DNA from: Gnetum montanum
Lineage: Eukaryota > Streptophyta > Gnetopsida > Gnetales > Gnetaceae
Assembly (NCBI GenBank): GCA_015680685.1
Contig: MNCI01005936.1
Coordinates: forward strand, 417,150-481,149
Direction: 5' to 3'
Length of the DNA stretch: 64,000 nucleotides
Each line of letters opens with the position of its first letter. Position 1 is the first letter of the stretch. The notes beneath the pieces are model-generated. The model was not told the DNA's origin. It saw only the letters and a list, made by a program, of their open reading frames with translations, and did not search any database. Of this stretch, positions 12,965-24,830 are shown one piece after another. The position numbers and the translations under genes are program-made.

Positions 12965-13422
12965 CTTAATGAATGATATTTATTATGGTTGTTAGCTAGA
13001 ATGGTTTTATACTATCTTACATGCTTCCTAAATAAATTTACTCATCCTATTAATTAATTTACTTTGTGGTCAATTTCATAATATTTGTTAGTGTGTTATT
13101 TATACTTTTGTACTTTCATGACTTTACATTACAATGTTTATAATTACAAATATGGGTATCCTATGTAATGATTTGTTATTCTAAGTGGATGATTTGGCTT
13201 ATCTTAATAACCTTACTCAAAATATTTAATTAACTAGGTTTACCACTTCTCATGGATCTTGAATTTCTAACATGAAATCAGGGTGAGCCTAGTCGATTAA
13301 GATAACTCTTTCATAGATAATTATACAGTTTGAATAGTTCATGATTAATGTTGTTGTGATTTGTTAGGCATATATTTTGAAACTCAATAATTTAAAAAAT
13401 ACAAGAGCTTCTTTATGAAATG
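12965..13422. repeat. Tandem spacer unit, copy 1, left flank of A2
   Basis: Some 450 bp align throughout with 49790-50237 (for example TCTTGAATTTCTAACATGAA, then TTAATGTTGTTGTGATTT). Copy 1 ends TATGAAATG at the A2 edge and resumes at 49332. The two copies show that a duplication of about 0.9 kb existed before A2 inserted. Confidence 0.8.
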
Positions 13423-14075
13423 TGATGAGTGACGAGGTACCCCTACACTCAACCATACGAATACAAGCATCTCACACATGATCCGGTTGAACTACAAGGA
13501 CTAAGTGCTTACACGTCTTAATGGAACACTCAGGATTAATCAATCGTTGTATTCCCAAACTTACTTGTATTTTCACGGTTGTATGGTTAAGTAAGCTTAA
13601 GGTACATGATTTTTATAACTTTTATCATTTTGATGTCTTATGATAATAAGGGAAAGGGAAAGAGAACTAAGTGACTAACTTACCTTGACTATTCATTAAC
13701 TAAGTTCTAATTGTCCTAACACCAGTATCCATTCCCACTTACTGCACACATCCTGAACCAATGCAATGCTGCTAGGATTACCAAACGCTAATCGTTACTG
13801 GGTTACCAAGCTCTTCACACATGCTCGAAGTGGTCATNNNNNNNNNNNNNNNNNNNNNNNNNNNNNNNNNNNNNNNNNNNNNNNNNNNNNNNNNNNNNNN
13901 NNNNNNNNNNNNNNNNNNNNNNNNNNNNNNNNNNNNNNNNNNNNNNNNNNNNNNNNNNNNNNNNNNNNNNNNNNNNNNNNNNNNNNNNNNNNNNNNNNNN
14001 NNNNNNNNNNNNNNNNNNNNNNNNNNNNNNNNNNNNNAGGATGCGATATCACGTACGCGATATTGTGGTTCATCA
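13423..14075 (-). repeat. A2 3' LTR (left-hand), contains the assembly gap
   Basis: It runs from TGATGAGTGACGAGG to TTCATCA, followed by TACCCCCATGAC, the complement of the polypurine tract. The first 80 bp are the reverse complement of the 3' end of the E LTR (62140-62213), which fixes orientation. Near the right end is the palindromic block GATGCGATATCACGTACGCG. Bases 13838-14037 are N, so its real length is unknown. Confidence 0.85.
13838..14037. other. 200-base assembly gap (N)
   Basis: There is a run of exactly 200 N, probably a placeholder length. Apparent ORFs across it are meaningless. Confidence 0.98.
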
Positions 14076-14413
14076 TACCCCCATGACTAAATAAAAACTC
14101 GTGCTCGAGTTCCTTACAAAATATTAGGAAGGTATGGGATTATTAACTTGAATGACACTAATGGTGAAAAGGATGACATGTGAATGGATCATCATTATAG
14201 TAGATGGCAATATTAGTGTTCATGACCACAAGAGTAAACACTATACACATTTGACATCCAGCCTTATTTGGTAGCTGAGAGAGAAGAGAGAAGAGAGAGA
14301 GAGAAAAGAAGAAGTCTATTACTGCTGATGCCAAGATTGCACTTTATGATGGCCATCCATAACCAGACCATCAATTCTATTCCTTGCATAACTATTCCAA
14401 CATCAATTCATCC
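14076..14413 (-). other. A2 3' non-coding segment left of B
   Basis: It corresponds to 13-260 of A1 (polypurine complement, AAACTCGTGCTCGAG, then GACATCCAGCC) and continues at 41836 after element B. It contains a GA-rich simple repeat at 14276-14313. The last five bases, CATCC, are the target duplication of B. Confidence 0.7.
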
Positions 14414-16251
14414 TGAAATACCATAAAATTTCAAGACCCTCATGCTTCATCAGGGTCTTGGAATTTAGGCAAGGATTTTCACAAGTGCAGCATCATGATA
14501 GTTTGGTAGGAGAATGTAGGCACTGAGGTTAGACTGTCTAGTCTGACCAGTTTTCCATCTCTAGAGATAATGGGCCCAATGGACTCTCTATCCTACCCAC
14601 CTAGATAATTCCTCCAGCTAATAGTCTACTCAGAAAATATGCTAGGAGTTGCTAAAAGTGTTTGGGATAACCAAAGAAGTTCGACAAGTTTTCTAGTAAA
14701 GAGGTCTGCTATGCTACGCTACACTATACAATGTAGCAAGCCTTGAAGGATAGTTGCTTGAGTGCCTAAGTGCAAATTGACAGAATCATTTCTAGACAAG
14801 TTAAACTTTAGTCAACACAAGCTGCTACGCTATGCTACGCTACCTAGCATAGCACAACATAGCAAAGGCAAAGTAGAAAGTCCCATCTTATCAAGTGATT
14901 CCAATAAGAAAGTTGCACTTGGCAAACACTCCAACCTCCAAAACTAGTTGCCTTGTTTGTCCCCAAGCCTTAAGTAAAGTTTCATGCTAGAAAATGACAG
15001 ATTGAATGAAAAAGCAAGATACGCTGGCTACTACGCTGTGCTATGCTACATAGCGTAGCACAATGTAGCAGTAATACAAGATTAGAAAAAAATTTTTAAA
15101 TGTAAGTTTAGCAACTTCAAAGGCTTCCTATTACAACAGACAAAGGTTGTAGCTCCAACATAAGTTTCAGTTAAAACCAGTGGCTACACTATGCTATGCT
15201 ACGTAGCGTAGCACAACATAGTAGGCAGCCACTTACACTATGTAGCATGAGTAATGCAACACTGGTACAGAAGCATCAAGATGTCTTCGGGTAGTTCTAG
15301 AGCTTGTAGACATCAATCCTCTTCATTTTAGCATCTCCTTGGTGGAATTAAAAATTTCACTCCATCTTGTACATCCCTTGGTTAACTCCCAAAAAACATT
15401 ATTTCTACACTTGACCCTGCTTGTAAGAGCAGGGAAGATGTAGTCCTAGAGCGTAGGCTCCATTTTTGTTTGCATTGTTAATACATTGATATCAGCACAT
15501 ACAGTCCCGAAGGAATAATCACAACATAGCCAAGTTCATGACCAGTGTTGCACACCTACATGGTACAGGCACGTTAGCATCTTGTGGGGTCCAGGACACA
15601 TGGCATCCAAGCCTCATTTCTTGCTTATTCCTTGCCCTATAAATACCCCAGCAAACAAGGCTCAAAGTGTTGGCTTTTATGGTTGGCTTTTCTATTCAAA
15701 GAGTTGGTATTTTTTGAATTAAAAAGAGCTGTGAGCTTGTTGGCTTTTTACATTGGCTGGTTGGCTTCTTGATGGCTTCTTAGCAAATAGAGTTTTCTTC
15801 TTGTTGTAGTTGGCTTTTAAGTTGGCTCTTAGAAGGCATAGTTGGCATTTTTCTTCAATGCTTTAGTTACCTTTGAGTAATAAATGCATCTTTGGTGTTG
15901 TATAACCTCTTGTACAGCTTTCAAATAAGACAAAGAATTGAATTTATGACCTTGGGGCTGTGCATCTTCTTACCTGAGTTTGTTTTGCTATTTCTTTACT
16001 ATTATCATTGTTTTGCATTATTTTCTTTGTTTCTACATTTATTGATCATCGATTTACCCTATGTGTCTCACCCTCAAAACAACATTTACATAAGGTTAAG
16101 ATACACTGACTAAGTCCCTTTCTAATCGACCAGACCATTTAGGGTGCCCCATATCCATTTTCTCCAGCATGGCCCTAACACAAATCTAGGGTTAAACTAT
16201 TCGTTCGACAACCCTCGGTGTTCCAACCATCAATGTTTTTGGTTGTTACAA
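14414..16251 (+). repeat. B 5' LTR, 1838 bp
   Basis: It starts TGAAATACC and ends GGTTGTTACA. Its 3' two thirds (from about 15000) align with 40608-41835; the first about 590 bp have no counterpart in the 3' LTR. It carries clusters of self-complementary GCTACGTAGCGTAGC units at 14708-14740, 14822-14865, 15025-15070 and 15180-15235, a TATA box, and an R/U5 end shared with the C LTRs (CACTGACTAAGTCCC, then TTTTCTCCAGCA). Confidence 0.85.
15638..15645 (+). promoter_or_regulatory. TATA box of B 5' LTR
   Basis: TATAAATA within GCCCTATAAATACCCC, the same context as in C1 and C2. Transcription should start roughly 30 bp downstream. Confidence 0.7.
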
Positions 16252-16256
16252 TTTTT

Positions 16257-16274
16257 GGTGGTACAAGGAATGCC
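16257..16274 (+). promoter_or_regulatory. Candidate primer binding site of B
   Basis: TGGTGGTACAAGG follows the LTR end by five bases. C1 has TGGTGCTACAAGGAGG and C2 TGGCACTAGAAGGAGGA at the same place, so the ancestral form begins TGGCGCTA-AAGGAGG. The priming tRNA was not identified. Confidence 0.6.
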
Positions 16275-16599
16275 TTTTGGTGTCTTTTTCATGTCCCATG
16301 GGTAGTCCTCCATGCTCTCTATGCCCCGTCACGCACTAGTGTAAATGTGACATCCTTTTATGGTTGTTTATGGATCATGTGGTGTAGATTGGTCACTACA
16401 AAAGTTCCCTTGTAATCTAGCAGGACAAAAAGCCTATGATCTCCTATTGATTTCCTTGTTTCCTAGTTTGCGATTTTGCCTTTTCAATACATAAGATGAT
16501 TTTGACAATGACCGTTGTTTCCACCTCGAGCCTTGAGGCTCCTTTCCTGACCCAGAGCATCATGGGTGCTGAGCGGCCACCTAGTCCGATGCTGGCACC

Positions 16600-17111
16600 A
16601 TGCCAATCCCTCAAGATCTGACACTTTTCACTCGAGTTCTTGGCAAAAGACATGGAGTGTTTCGATTTTATCTACGCAAAGGTCCAGGTAGATTTACCCC
16701 TGGATCACCAAGAGCTCGAGCACAAGTGCAGTTTCAAGTTCCTTTATCGGAATGGGAGGGAGTTTGTCCCCAACCCCAACATAGCCATCCCTCTAATAGA
16801 GACGTATCATTGGATCTTTGATTAGCTGCTGTGAGTCAGTAGCCCTAGGGAATGGGATAGGCTATCCCATTTTGATGAAGCATTCAAGGCTAGATAGGAA
16901 GATCTGGATTCCCAGTTCGAGGGGTGTGGCCAAACATACCCTGTGACCATCCCTTCTATCATGGTCTTCAGGCCAAACCCCCTTTTTGTGGTGGCTTCCT
17001 TTGTGATCACCACAAATCCACCTCAATTTATGCTTTCATCAGCAATGGGAAACCATCCTGCATCCTCAGTGTATCAGCAGGCACCTCCCTCAATTTTGTA
17101 CCTAGGCACAC

Positions 17112-17147
<36 letters not shown>

Positions 17148-18720
17148 ACTCCCATTCCATCTCATCCTCATACTAGGTTCCAGTTATGCCCACACTGCCC
17201 TACATACATATTGCTTCTACTTGATAGCTGCTTGGTGCCTCTGCTCCTATCTCATTGCCTACATCTATTCCATTATCAATGGAAGGGCCAACCCCAACCA
17301 CGTGGTGGACCCCATCCACTTCGCTCCTGCCTCACAACCCCACCAGATGTCACAACATCCTTACCACCAAACATACCAAGTCCCACAGCTATTGCAACCA
17401 AGTGTAGGATTGTGGCCGATTCCATCGGTCATGCAAATGACCAACCCTACTACACCACTAGTAGCCACTGGTCCAGCAGCACCACCCACTGGGTGGTGGA
17501 CTGCATAGGTGGCATCCTTTACAAGAATAGCCCCAACAGTCCCCCCTATGAGCCAAACCACTACCCTTGCTATGCCACAAACGATGGTCGCCCCCGTAGC
17601 ACCACAACCATCTGCATTATCTCCGAGTCTGGATCAAGCATTTCAACTTATCCAAACCCTTACTAAAGAGGTTAGGTGCCTCAAAATTGCTAGTTCTGAT
17701 ACAATGTAGATCATGGATTTCTACCATGATGACCCCATCAGCCTAGTGGTTCCCATGCTTACACTACCCCTTGGGATGCTGCTCCCCCACTTGCTAGCCA
17801 TTGTCAAGGGGGCAGTAAACAATTTCATCAAATCCAAGCTGTATTACCTAGCCTCGCACTCTCTAAGTCAAGATTTTACATAAACAAAAAGCATTCAAGA
17901 CAAGGTCAAAGCCAGTAGGGATCCGGCCTATGTTGCTTACAAAAATGCACATACTAAAAAGGAAAAAGAGAAGGGCAAGGCTGCAACTGCCATGGTGGCT
18001 GTTGTGGAAAATGAGGCCAAGCCAAAAAACAACAATAACAAGAAAGCAGCCATAGCACCACCTAACCTCATGCCTAACCCAGGAAATGCTGCTCAACCCT
18101 CCACATTGGCACCTGAAGCACCCACCCTGCCTAAACCCAACTTCTAGCATAAAGATCGCTCCAAGTGTACCCTACTACTTGTCAAACCTTCAGAACTCCT
18201 AAAGTAATTGCTAGGGGTGGGGTACATTCAACACAAGTGGATGTTAGAGGAAGTGACCAAATAGCATCAACGGTACTATGAACTTCTTAGGAACCCCTCC
18301 TTGGCTTTGCCCAACAAGCCTCCAATTCCTAAGAACTTTAGGCTGGAGTGGTTCTGTGACTATCACCAACTCTATGGTCATGACATGGATTACTATTTGG
18401 CCTTAAAAGATGACATTCAATGGATGATTGATCATAGGAAGTTGTTCATAGACAAAAGCAACCCCGTGCACCCTGAAAATCAATCCATGGATGTTTATAA
18501 GGACCTCCTCAACACTAACGACACAGGGCACATCATCAACACCAGTGGCGTAGATGGTAATCCAAAACTTCCACAGTGGTCGTTTGTGGTTCATATACCT
18601 CAACGTAGCATAGCAACACTAAAAACGAAAAAAAAGACACTGCAGCAACCATTTTTCCTAAAGGTCCCTCCTTCGACATCCATCGTTGCATCCTCTGTAA
18701 TTAAAACCGCACCATAGCCT
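16600..18720 (+). pseudogene. B gag, central domain deleted
   Basis: N-terminal part (16640-16825): DFIYAKVQVDLPLDHQELEH and RNGREFVPNPNIAIPLIETY, homologous to C1 and C2 gag. Then comes a proline/serine/threonine-rich linker containing the C homopolymer (17113-17157), then VDFYHDDPISLVVPMLTLP at 17713-17770. At this point C1 and C2 continue with a capsid-like domain of about 110 residues; B jumps directly to LLAIVKGAVNNFIKSKLYYL (17796 onward), so the core is missing. It ends with CDYHQLYGHDMDYYLALKDD (18355-18420), a zinc-knuckle-like Cys/His motif with the last Cys replaced by Tyr. Several stops and frameshifts are present. Confidence 0.8.
17113..17157 (+). repeat. 45-base C homopolymer
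   Basis: There are forty-five consecutive C, encoding polyproline in the gag linker frame. It is abnormal for this AT-rich region. It may be real slippage or an assembly/sequencing artefact; its length should not be trusted. Confidence 0.9.
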
Positions 18721-19140
18721 ACACTAATGCCACAAACACCATTCATCATTAGGGGGCAAAACCACTCAACTACCCCCATCCCACATAAGATAGCATCACA
18801 GCCTTCTTGTTTAAGGAAATGGGAAGAGCGTTTGATAGGTGAAGAGGCTATGGAATGTACCACCCCAGGTCCTTCCAAGCCTACTCCCTCGGCCTCTGCA
18901 TCTATGCTCACCTCATCACCAAGAGTTAACACCGCTATGCGTGCATGGTCATCGCCACGTCACCTGAAAGGATTTAGTCCCAAACTTGAAACTACTCCTC
19001 AGGAAATTCATCTTCTAGAACAAATGGAGTAAATAATAGGAAGGTGGACATGACCTCCTAAGCACTCTCACTCAGGTAAAACATGCTCTAAAACAAAAAA
19101 ATACAACGTTGAGCCTATACAACAATAACTTCCACCACAC
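18721..19140 (+). pseudogene. B gag-pro linker
   Basis: A frame rich in Pro, Ser and Thr continues with stops (MPQTPFIIRGQNHSTTPIPH from 18727). It corresponds to the linker in C1 (24384-24830), where PFVIKMPQHVDHTTTLPKPS repeats the same (P)F(V/I)I(K/R)(V/M)P theme several times. That short peptide repeat, valine-proline flanked, is present in all three elements. Function unknown. Confidence 0.55.
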
Positions 19141-19151
19141 ACTGTGAGGCT

Positions 19152-19856
19152 TTGATTCGCATGTTAACATCCATACTAGTTCACAAGAACATGTCGGCAA
19201 AGGAGGAACCAATCCATTCGATCATGCTTCCTTCTACGCCATCCCAATTAACATTTTGTGATGAGTCCATTAAGAAAGACCCTGAAAATGGTTATGTGAT
19301 GATAACACCCCTATTCATCATAATTCTAGTCGACCAACATAAGATTCGAAGAGTACACGTTGATGACAAGATTGCTACAAATGTCATCCCGTTCCCCATA
19401 GTGGACAAACTAGGTTTGGTAGACCAAATCAAACGCATGACAACGTCATGTCTGAAGTCATTCAATGGGGCATAGGTAGTGGTGAAAGGCACTATCCACA
19501 TTGAATTTGTGGCAGGGGACTTATTACCCACAAACACAATGTTTATCGTGGTGGAGGAGATGGCGAGATTTAACCTGATCTTAGGGAGATTGTGGTTAGC
19601 CCAACTCAGGGCCATCTCTTCACTCATACATCAGGAAATCCATCTACCTTACACAAGTAGGGACGTGGTGATCCATGGTGATGAGGTGACAACCCAAGCA
19701 ATAAATAGCATAAATATGGAGCAAGGTTCAGAGGTCATAACCTCTGAGAACAAGGCACGTATCTCCATCAATACTAACTGTTTGAAAAAAGAGTCGACCC
19801 AACATGCCAGCTCAAAAAAAAAACTACTTGGGCCAAGTTTCATTTTCAATTGGTAA
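19152..19856 (+). pseudogene. B aspartic protease, one internal stop
   Basis: Two ORFs in the same frame are separated by a single stop (TAG at 19473). Active-site region RRVHVDDKIATNVIPFPIVD, where C1 has VHVDDGATTNVV: the Asp is kept but the following Gly is Lys. Downstream is FNLILGRLWLAQL, the hydrophobic-Gly block of retroviral proteases, then SLIHQEIHLPYTS. About 190 residues, a usual size. It is cleaved from Gag-Pro-Pol in active elements. Probably inactive here. Confidence 0.8.
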
Positions 19857-20095
19857 ATGACAATGTAGAAGAATATTGTAATAAAGCCTCTTAGCCTTAC
19901 ATGTCCCCAAACCCACGATGGGTTAGAAAGTAGTTGTGAGGATGATCGTTACAAGTGTAGCATAACAACTCCACTACTCCTTACTCGATTAACACCCATT
20001 ATACATTTATTCCTTGTTTGCTTTACATTTATTCATTTACGCTAGGCGCCTAACTTATTTTTTTAAACCATTCATATATCCTCCATTTGCATTAT

Positions 20096-20340
20096 GCTAC
20101 GGCCTGCTAAGGCCTAAAACTAGCAAAATTCTCCTTTTGCATCACATCACAGCCCACTAAGGCCTAAAACTGGCAAAAATTTTCCCTTACCATCATCACA
20201 CAGCCCGAAATGGCCTAAAACTACACATGGCCTGAAATGGCCTAAAACTAGTGATGGCCCACAATGGCCTAAAACTAGCTATGGCTCAAAATGGCCTTAA
20301 ACTATCGTGATAGCCTTAAATGGCCTAAAACTAAAATGAG
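20096..20340 (+). repeat. GGCCTAAAACTAGC motif array 1 (after protease of B)
   Basis: Nine or so units of about 24-60 bp, each ending GGCC(T)TAAAACTA(G) and beginning with (A/C)TGGCC or CAGCCC. The same array follows the protease of C1 (25876-25940). Not coding. See also 35096-35480, 39090-39495, 26090-26540 and 56740-56965. Confidence 0.75.
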
Positions 20341-20639
20341 ATGTTCCTAACAAATTCAACTCATAAATGAAAATAGAATAAAATAAAACAAAAATAAATA
20401 CATATAACACTTGAGCAAAACAAATCTCTTTGTATTTCAATTTTTTCTTTCATAAATTGATAATGTTTGTAACATTTTTTTCAATTCAAATAAAAGGGTC
20501 AACTACTACGCTATAACCCTTCACCTGTTCCACCATCTCCTACTTCAATAGGCCCCATATTTTCACCTGGATCCTACACCATAAAAGGTCAACTACTAAG
20601 TTAAGGCTGCAATAAAGACTTAAACAAAATAAATTATTG

Positions 20640-20805
20640 CTAAGCTAAAGGATGACTGACTTGAAACGGCCCAACATCTATTTTGGGAGGTATTTGATCT
20701 AAGCCTGCTACCAAGTGTTGTAAGATCTCCTCTTCCATGATGTCAGCCAAATTCTTGTTGTCCAAGTCAGCGCTTGTAGCAACTTTCTTCTTCTCTATAG
20801 ATGTC
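20640..20805 (-). pseudogene. Unit D, last exon, C-terminal end
   Basis: Clean 55-codon frame on the minus strand beginning TSIEKKKVATSADLDNKNLA and ending PPKIDVGPFQVSHPLA then TAG. C1 is inserted at its start (target ATGTC/ATGTT); the other side of the exon continues at 28305-28349 (ETFLAGKTTTATFSPRPPR). Confidence 0.6.
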
Positions 20806-20859
20806 CAAAACACCACAACATTTTGGGCCTTAGAATCGCAACTACAAATATGGCTAAGT

Positions 20860-21260
20860 ATTACGCGTTGTTACGTGCTGCTATGCTGCATAGCATAGCA
20901 CCTTGCTATACTACCTAGCATAGCACCTTGCTATGCTGCATAGCACCTTGCTATGCTGCATAGCATAGCATAGCGTAGCAACTTGCTACAATGCTAGCAT
21001 AGCACCCTACTATAGTGCATAACATAGCAACCTGCTATAGTGCTAGCGTAGCACCCTGCTACAGTGCATTGCGTAGCACCCTGCTACAGTGCATTGCATA
21101 GCACCCTGCTACAATGCTAGCGTAGCAACTTGCTACAGTGCTAGCATAGAAACCTGCTACAGTGCCTGGCGTAGCACCCTGCTATAGTGTGTAGCATAGT
21201 ACCTTGTTACGCTATGCTGTTACGCAATGTTACGTGCTATTACTTGCTATTACATGTTGT
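20860..21260. repeat. Palindromic GTAGCATAGC array in C1 5' U3
   Basis: More than ten units of the form TTGCTATGCTGCATAGCATAG, each its own near reverse complement, spaced about 25-35 bp. It can form hairpins on either strand. It lies just upstream of the TATA box, where LTR enhancers sit. Confidence 0.8.
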
Positions 21261-21315
21261 TACTTATCACACTTCCACGTGGCGCCAGATCCACATTTTG
21301 GGCTAACCCTAGCCC

Positions 21316-21323
21316 TATAAATA
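21316..21323 (+). promoter_or_regulatory. TATA box of C1 5' LTR
   Basis: TATAAATA in AGCCCTATAAATACCTCTGC. Confidence 0.7.
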
Positions 21324-21960
21324 CCTCTGCTCCCTCTTTAAAAAAAAGGAGAGGAGAAAAGGGGGAAGGCTCAAATTTCTTCACCAGTAAAGCAGTTGGA
21401 ATTTCCATTTTGGCATTTGGCATTTTATCATTTTTGGCACTTAGCTCCATGGGCGAACGAGACCCAAAGCACACCACACTGATAGAGAGGAACAACTACA
21501 TCACATGATATACTGTAACCACCAACCCAGGAGGCATAATTTATCACAGTGAGCACTAGATTTCATAGCTCGACACCACCAAGGCTATGATTCCGCTTCT
21601 ACTGTGCCTATTATACACTTTGTATACCTGTACCCTTTTTCAGGGTGGTCTATCTTTCTATTCAAACTCTTTTTTTGGCTAATCACAGCATTTATTTGAC
21701 ATTGTTAAGCATTAAATCATGTTCGTTGTCCCGTTATGTGCTTTAGCACGTTTCTACTACTATGCACATTACGTTTTCTTTTATTGTTTGCAAAAGGGTT
21801 ATTGTACACTGATTAAGTCCCTATCTAATTGACCAAGCCATTCAGGGTACCCTGAATCCATTTTCTCCAACAATACCCTCATGCGGATTCGGGGTTAGGC
21901 TATGCACTTGAAGACCTCTTAGTGTTTCCAGCCACCAACATTTTCTATTGCTACAATTTT

Positions 21961-21978
21961 TGGTGCTACAAGGAGGTC
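21961..21978 (+). promoter_or_regulatory. Candidate primer binding site of C1
   Basis: TGGTGCTACAAGGAGGTC, five bases after the LTR end, aligned with the B and C2 sites. Confidence 0.65.
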
Positions 21979-22292
21979 CTATTTTTTTGCATTTTTGTAC
22001 TTAGAATTTTTTTCTGCATTTTTAGATTTGGCCATTTTTCTGCATTTTCATACTTAGCATTTTTTCTACATTTTCAGACTTGGCCATTTTTCTACATTTT
22101 TGTACTTGGCCATTTCCCTTCTACCAGTAGATTTTGTCATTTTTCTGTTGTTTCCAAAGTTGGCCATTTTCTGCAAACATCAACTCTCACAACCTGATCT
22201 ATGAATATGAATCTAGGTCAACCTTCCACATTGGTGTCTAACACATTTGATACCACAATCTAGCCAAAGCATGCCATGTTAAGCCATGAATA

Positions 22293-22428
22293 ATAAAATT
22301 TCATTTGTGCCAAAATCCAAGTAGGAGTACCAGTGGATTACCTTGATTTAGAGGCAAATAATACAATTTCATTTGTGCCAAAATCCAAGTAGGAATACCA
22401 GTGGATTACCTTGATTTAGAGGCAAAAC
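22293..22428 (+). repeat. 68-bp tandem duplication at the gag start of C1
   Basis: Two near-identical copies (22293-22360, 22361-22428). C2 has the segment once (53858-53930). The second copy runs into gag (DYLDLEAKQDYERVHQNGRE). The duplication is private to C1. Confidence 0.8.
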
Positions 22429-24830
22429 AAGACTATGAACGAGTCCACCAGAATGGACGGGAGTATAGCCCCTCATTTGACATAATCCCACTCATGGAGT
22501 CCTACCACCAATTTTTGTCCCAACTCATCTATGCAAACAAGCATGATGCAAGGACAACCTATGAGGAAGCCTCAGAGAGGGAGGAAGACGAGTTCAAGGC
22601 CTGCTCAAAACACGAGAGCCACCTCCACACCATCTTCCAATAACCACTCCCTAGTACAGCCCTTCCTTAGTGTGGTCTATCCATCCACTTCAAGATAGTG
22701 ACCATGCCAATTTAGCCTTCTTCGTAAGCAACTAATGCATTTTCCTAGCACTATGCTCATGTAGGGATCACCTCCTAGCCCCAAACAATTTAGGCATCCT
22801 ACATCCGACTTGTCTCATCGGTGTCTGTGGTGTTCGTCCAACCCACCCATGTGTGGCCCACTCCAATCACCGCACCCATCACTTAGCCATTACATCAGCA
22901 ATCATCTACTATGATGTTAAACTGGAAACAACTGTCCGCTACGATTTTAAACTAGAAAACTCCACAACCAAAAATTCTTCCCTATGCTATGCAACCAACC
23001 CAAGCCCAACCAATGCAACTAGCTAGCACATCCCCAAGCTTGGATCAGGCATTCCAGCTGATACAAAGCTTGACGGAGGAGATCAACCGACTTAAGGCTA
23101 CCTCCTTTCACACCATTAAGGTGGTGGACTTCTACTAAGATGATCCCATAAGTCCTACAGTACCACCTCTAACTCTCCCAACTAGGGCCCAACTACCTCA
23201 ATTTACCAAGTACAATGGTGAAGGGGACCCCAATGCACACTTGGTGACATTTCGATCTAAATGCCTACTGCTTCAAGCTTGTCCACATACTATCATGCAT
23301 GTGTTCTCCATGTCACTCATTAGTAAGGCCTTGCACTAGTATCATGCACTACCCAAGTCCTCAATCTCCTCTTTGGAGGATCTCATAACCAAGTTTGTGA
23401 CACACTTCGGGTACAACCTAAATCCTGAGGCAACCCTTGACCAATAGATGCAAGTTAAACAGGGGCCTCTAGAGCCCATGCCAAAATTCCTCCAACATTG
23501 GTATGCTACATTGAGTGAAATGCATGAACCCCTGGCAGAAGCGCATCTATTGGCCATCTTTAAAAGGTGCAGTAAATGACTTTATTAAGTCCAAACTGTA
23601 TTATCTAGCCCCAAAGTCTCCTAGCCAAGCCTTTTCCCAAGCAAAAAGCATAGAGGACACATGACAAGCTAGCAATGATCTAGCCTATGTGGCTTATAGA
23701 AACCAACACACTTGCAAGCACGTAGCCAGAAGCACATAAACAACCAACTAGAGCCCAACAACTAAGCAGCCCAAAGCCCCAACTAACAAAACTACCAATT
23801 CTGGCACCAACTCACCTACATTGATAGGGGCTACCCCAATAGCCAACTTTCAGGGCAAGGATCACTCAAAGTATACACCACTATCAGTGCAACCCTCTAA
23901 CTACTAGAGGAACTCTTGAAAGATGGGCAAATACAACACAAACATGTATCAGCAATTACTCGCCAAAGACATGATAGGTACTGCAAACTACTAAGGAACC
24001 CTACTTTAGCAGTGTCAAATGAGCCCCCACTTCCACAACACTTCAAGTTGGATCAATACTGTCATTACCACTAATTGGTTGGTCATAGTACAGACAACTA
24101 TCATGCTTTGCAAGATGACCTACAAAGAATGATAGAACATGGCCAACTGGTGCCTAACATGGTGATTCAATCCAACATAGACGATGCCTCCTATGTCATA
24201 AATTCCATTAGCATAGGTGGTAAGTCTAAACCTATGCAACAAACTTTTGTGATCCATGTGCCTCCCAGTAAGGCAAGGATTCCCTTGGCCTCCACAAGCA
24301 AGAGGCCTCCCTTTATTATCAACGTGCCACCTCAAGCATTCACAACACCCTTTGTGGTCAAAGTTCCATAGCAACCGTCCACTATGACGTTAAACTGGCA
24401 TGATGCAATAAAAATTGCTAAGAAACCTTTTGTTATCAAGATGCCACAACATGTTGACCACACAACAACTCTGCCTAAGCCATCCTTTATCATAAGGGTG
24501 CCACAACATGTTGGCTCCTCACCTACCCAAAACCCTATAATGGGCAACGTCTCGATCCCTCCTCCTTCAAGGGTTGACTCCACTAGCAACCCGGGTAGAC
24601 CCACCAAATGGCAACACAAGAGGACAAATGAGCACCTTGCAACTCCCATGACCAAAGCAAAAATGACAACCAGCAAACAAAAACTAAACACTAGGGCCCC
24701 TACCCCCAAGAAGGCCAAACAAACTAAGCTTAAGTCCCCTCTGCGAGAGATCTGTCTCTCAAGCCACATGGAGGAAGTCAAAGCCAACACAACAGCCAAT
24801 GACAAGGACTTCGTAGCCACATTAACCTAG
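22395..24830 (+). pseudogene. C1 gag and linker, frameshifted
   Basis: N-terminal block DYLDLEAKQDYERVHQNGRE (22404), then a Pro-rich linker, then the capsid-like domain at about 23064-23600: KVVDFY, DDPIS, LTLPTRAQLPQFTKYNGEGD, PNAHLVTFRSKCLLLQACPH, ALPKSSISSLEDLITKFVTH. This matches the Retrotrans_gag family. Stops occur where C2 has Trp or Gln codons, and there is a frameshift near 23567. The Cys/His motif region is at 24060-24150 (GHSTDNYHALQDDLQRMIEH), followed by the repeated FVIK(V/M)P linker. Gag forms the virus-like particle in active relatives. Confidence 0.8.

Larger units (their letters stand above)
20806..21955 (+). repeat. C1 5' LTR, 1150 bp
   Basis: It ends GCTACA before the primer site. 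U3 (20860-21250) is a degenerate array of about 33-bp units such as GCTACAGTGCATTGCGTAGC, then the TATA box, then R/U5. It matches 27300-28300, which has fewer U3 units. Confidence 0.85.

Noticed and set aside
13766-14090. ORFs of 80-106 codons across the N gap
   Set aside because: They consist mainly of undefined residues; the gap lies in an LTR.
16924-17666. Long overlapping ORFs (194 and 151 codons) in the gag region of B
   Set aside because: The C homopolymer and low stop density of a Pro-rich linker open all frames; only one of them is the gag frame.
21227-21508. Repeated ORF in C LTRs (21227-21508, 27542-27913)
   Set aside because: It covers the TATA box and R/U5 region; the homologous regions in C2 do not keep the frame.
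24332-24820. Minus-strand ORF of 162 codons opposite C1 gag (and 55923-56408 opposite C2)
   Set aside because: It is the mirror of the Pro/Thr-rich gag linker; its hydrophobic sequence follows from the sense codons, and it lacks any independent signal.
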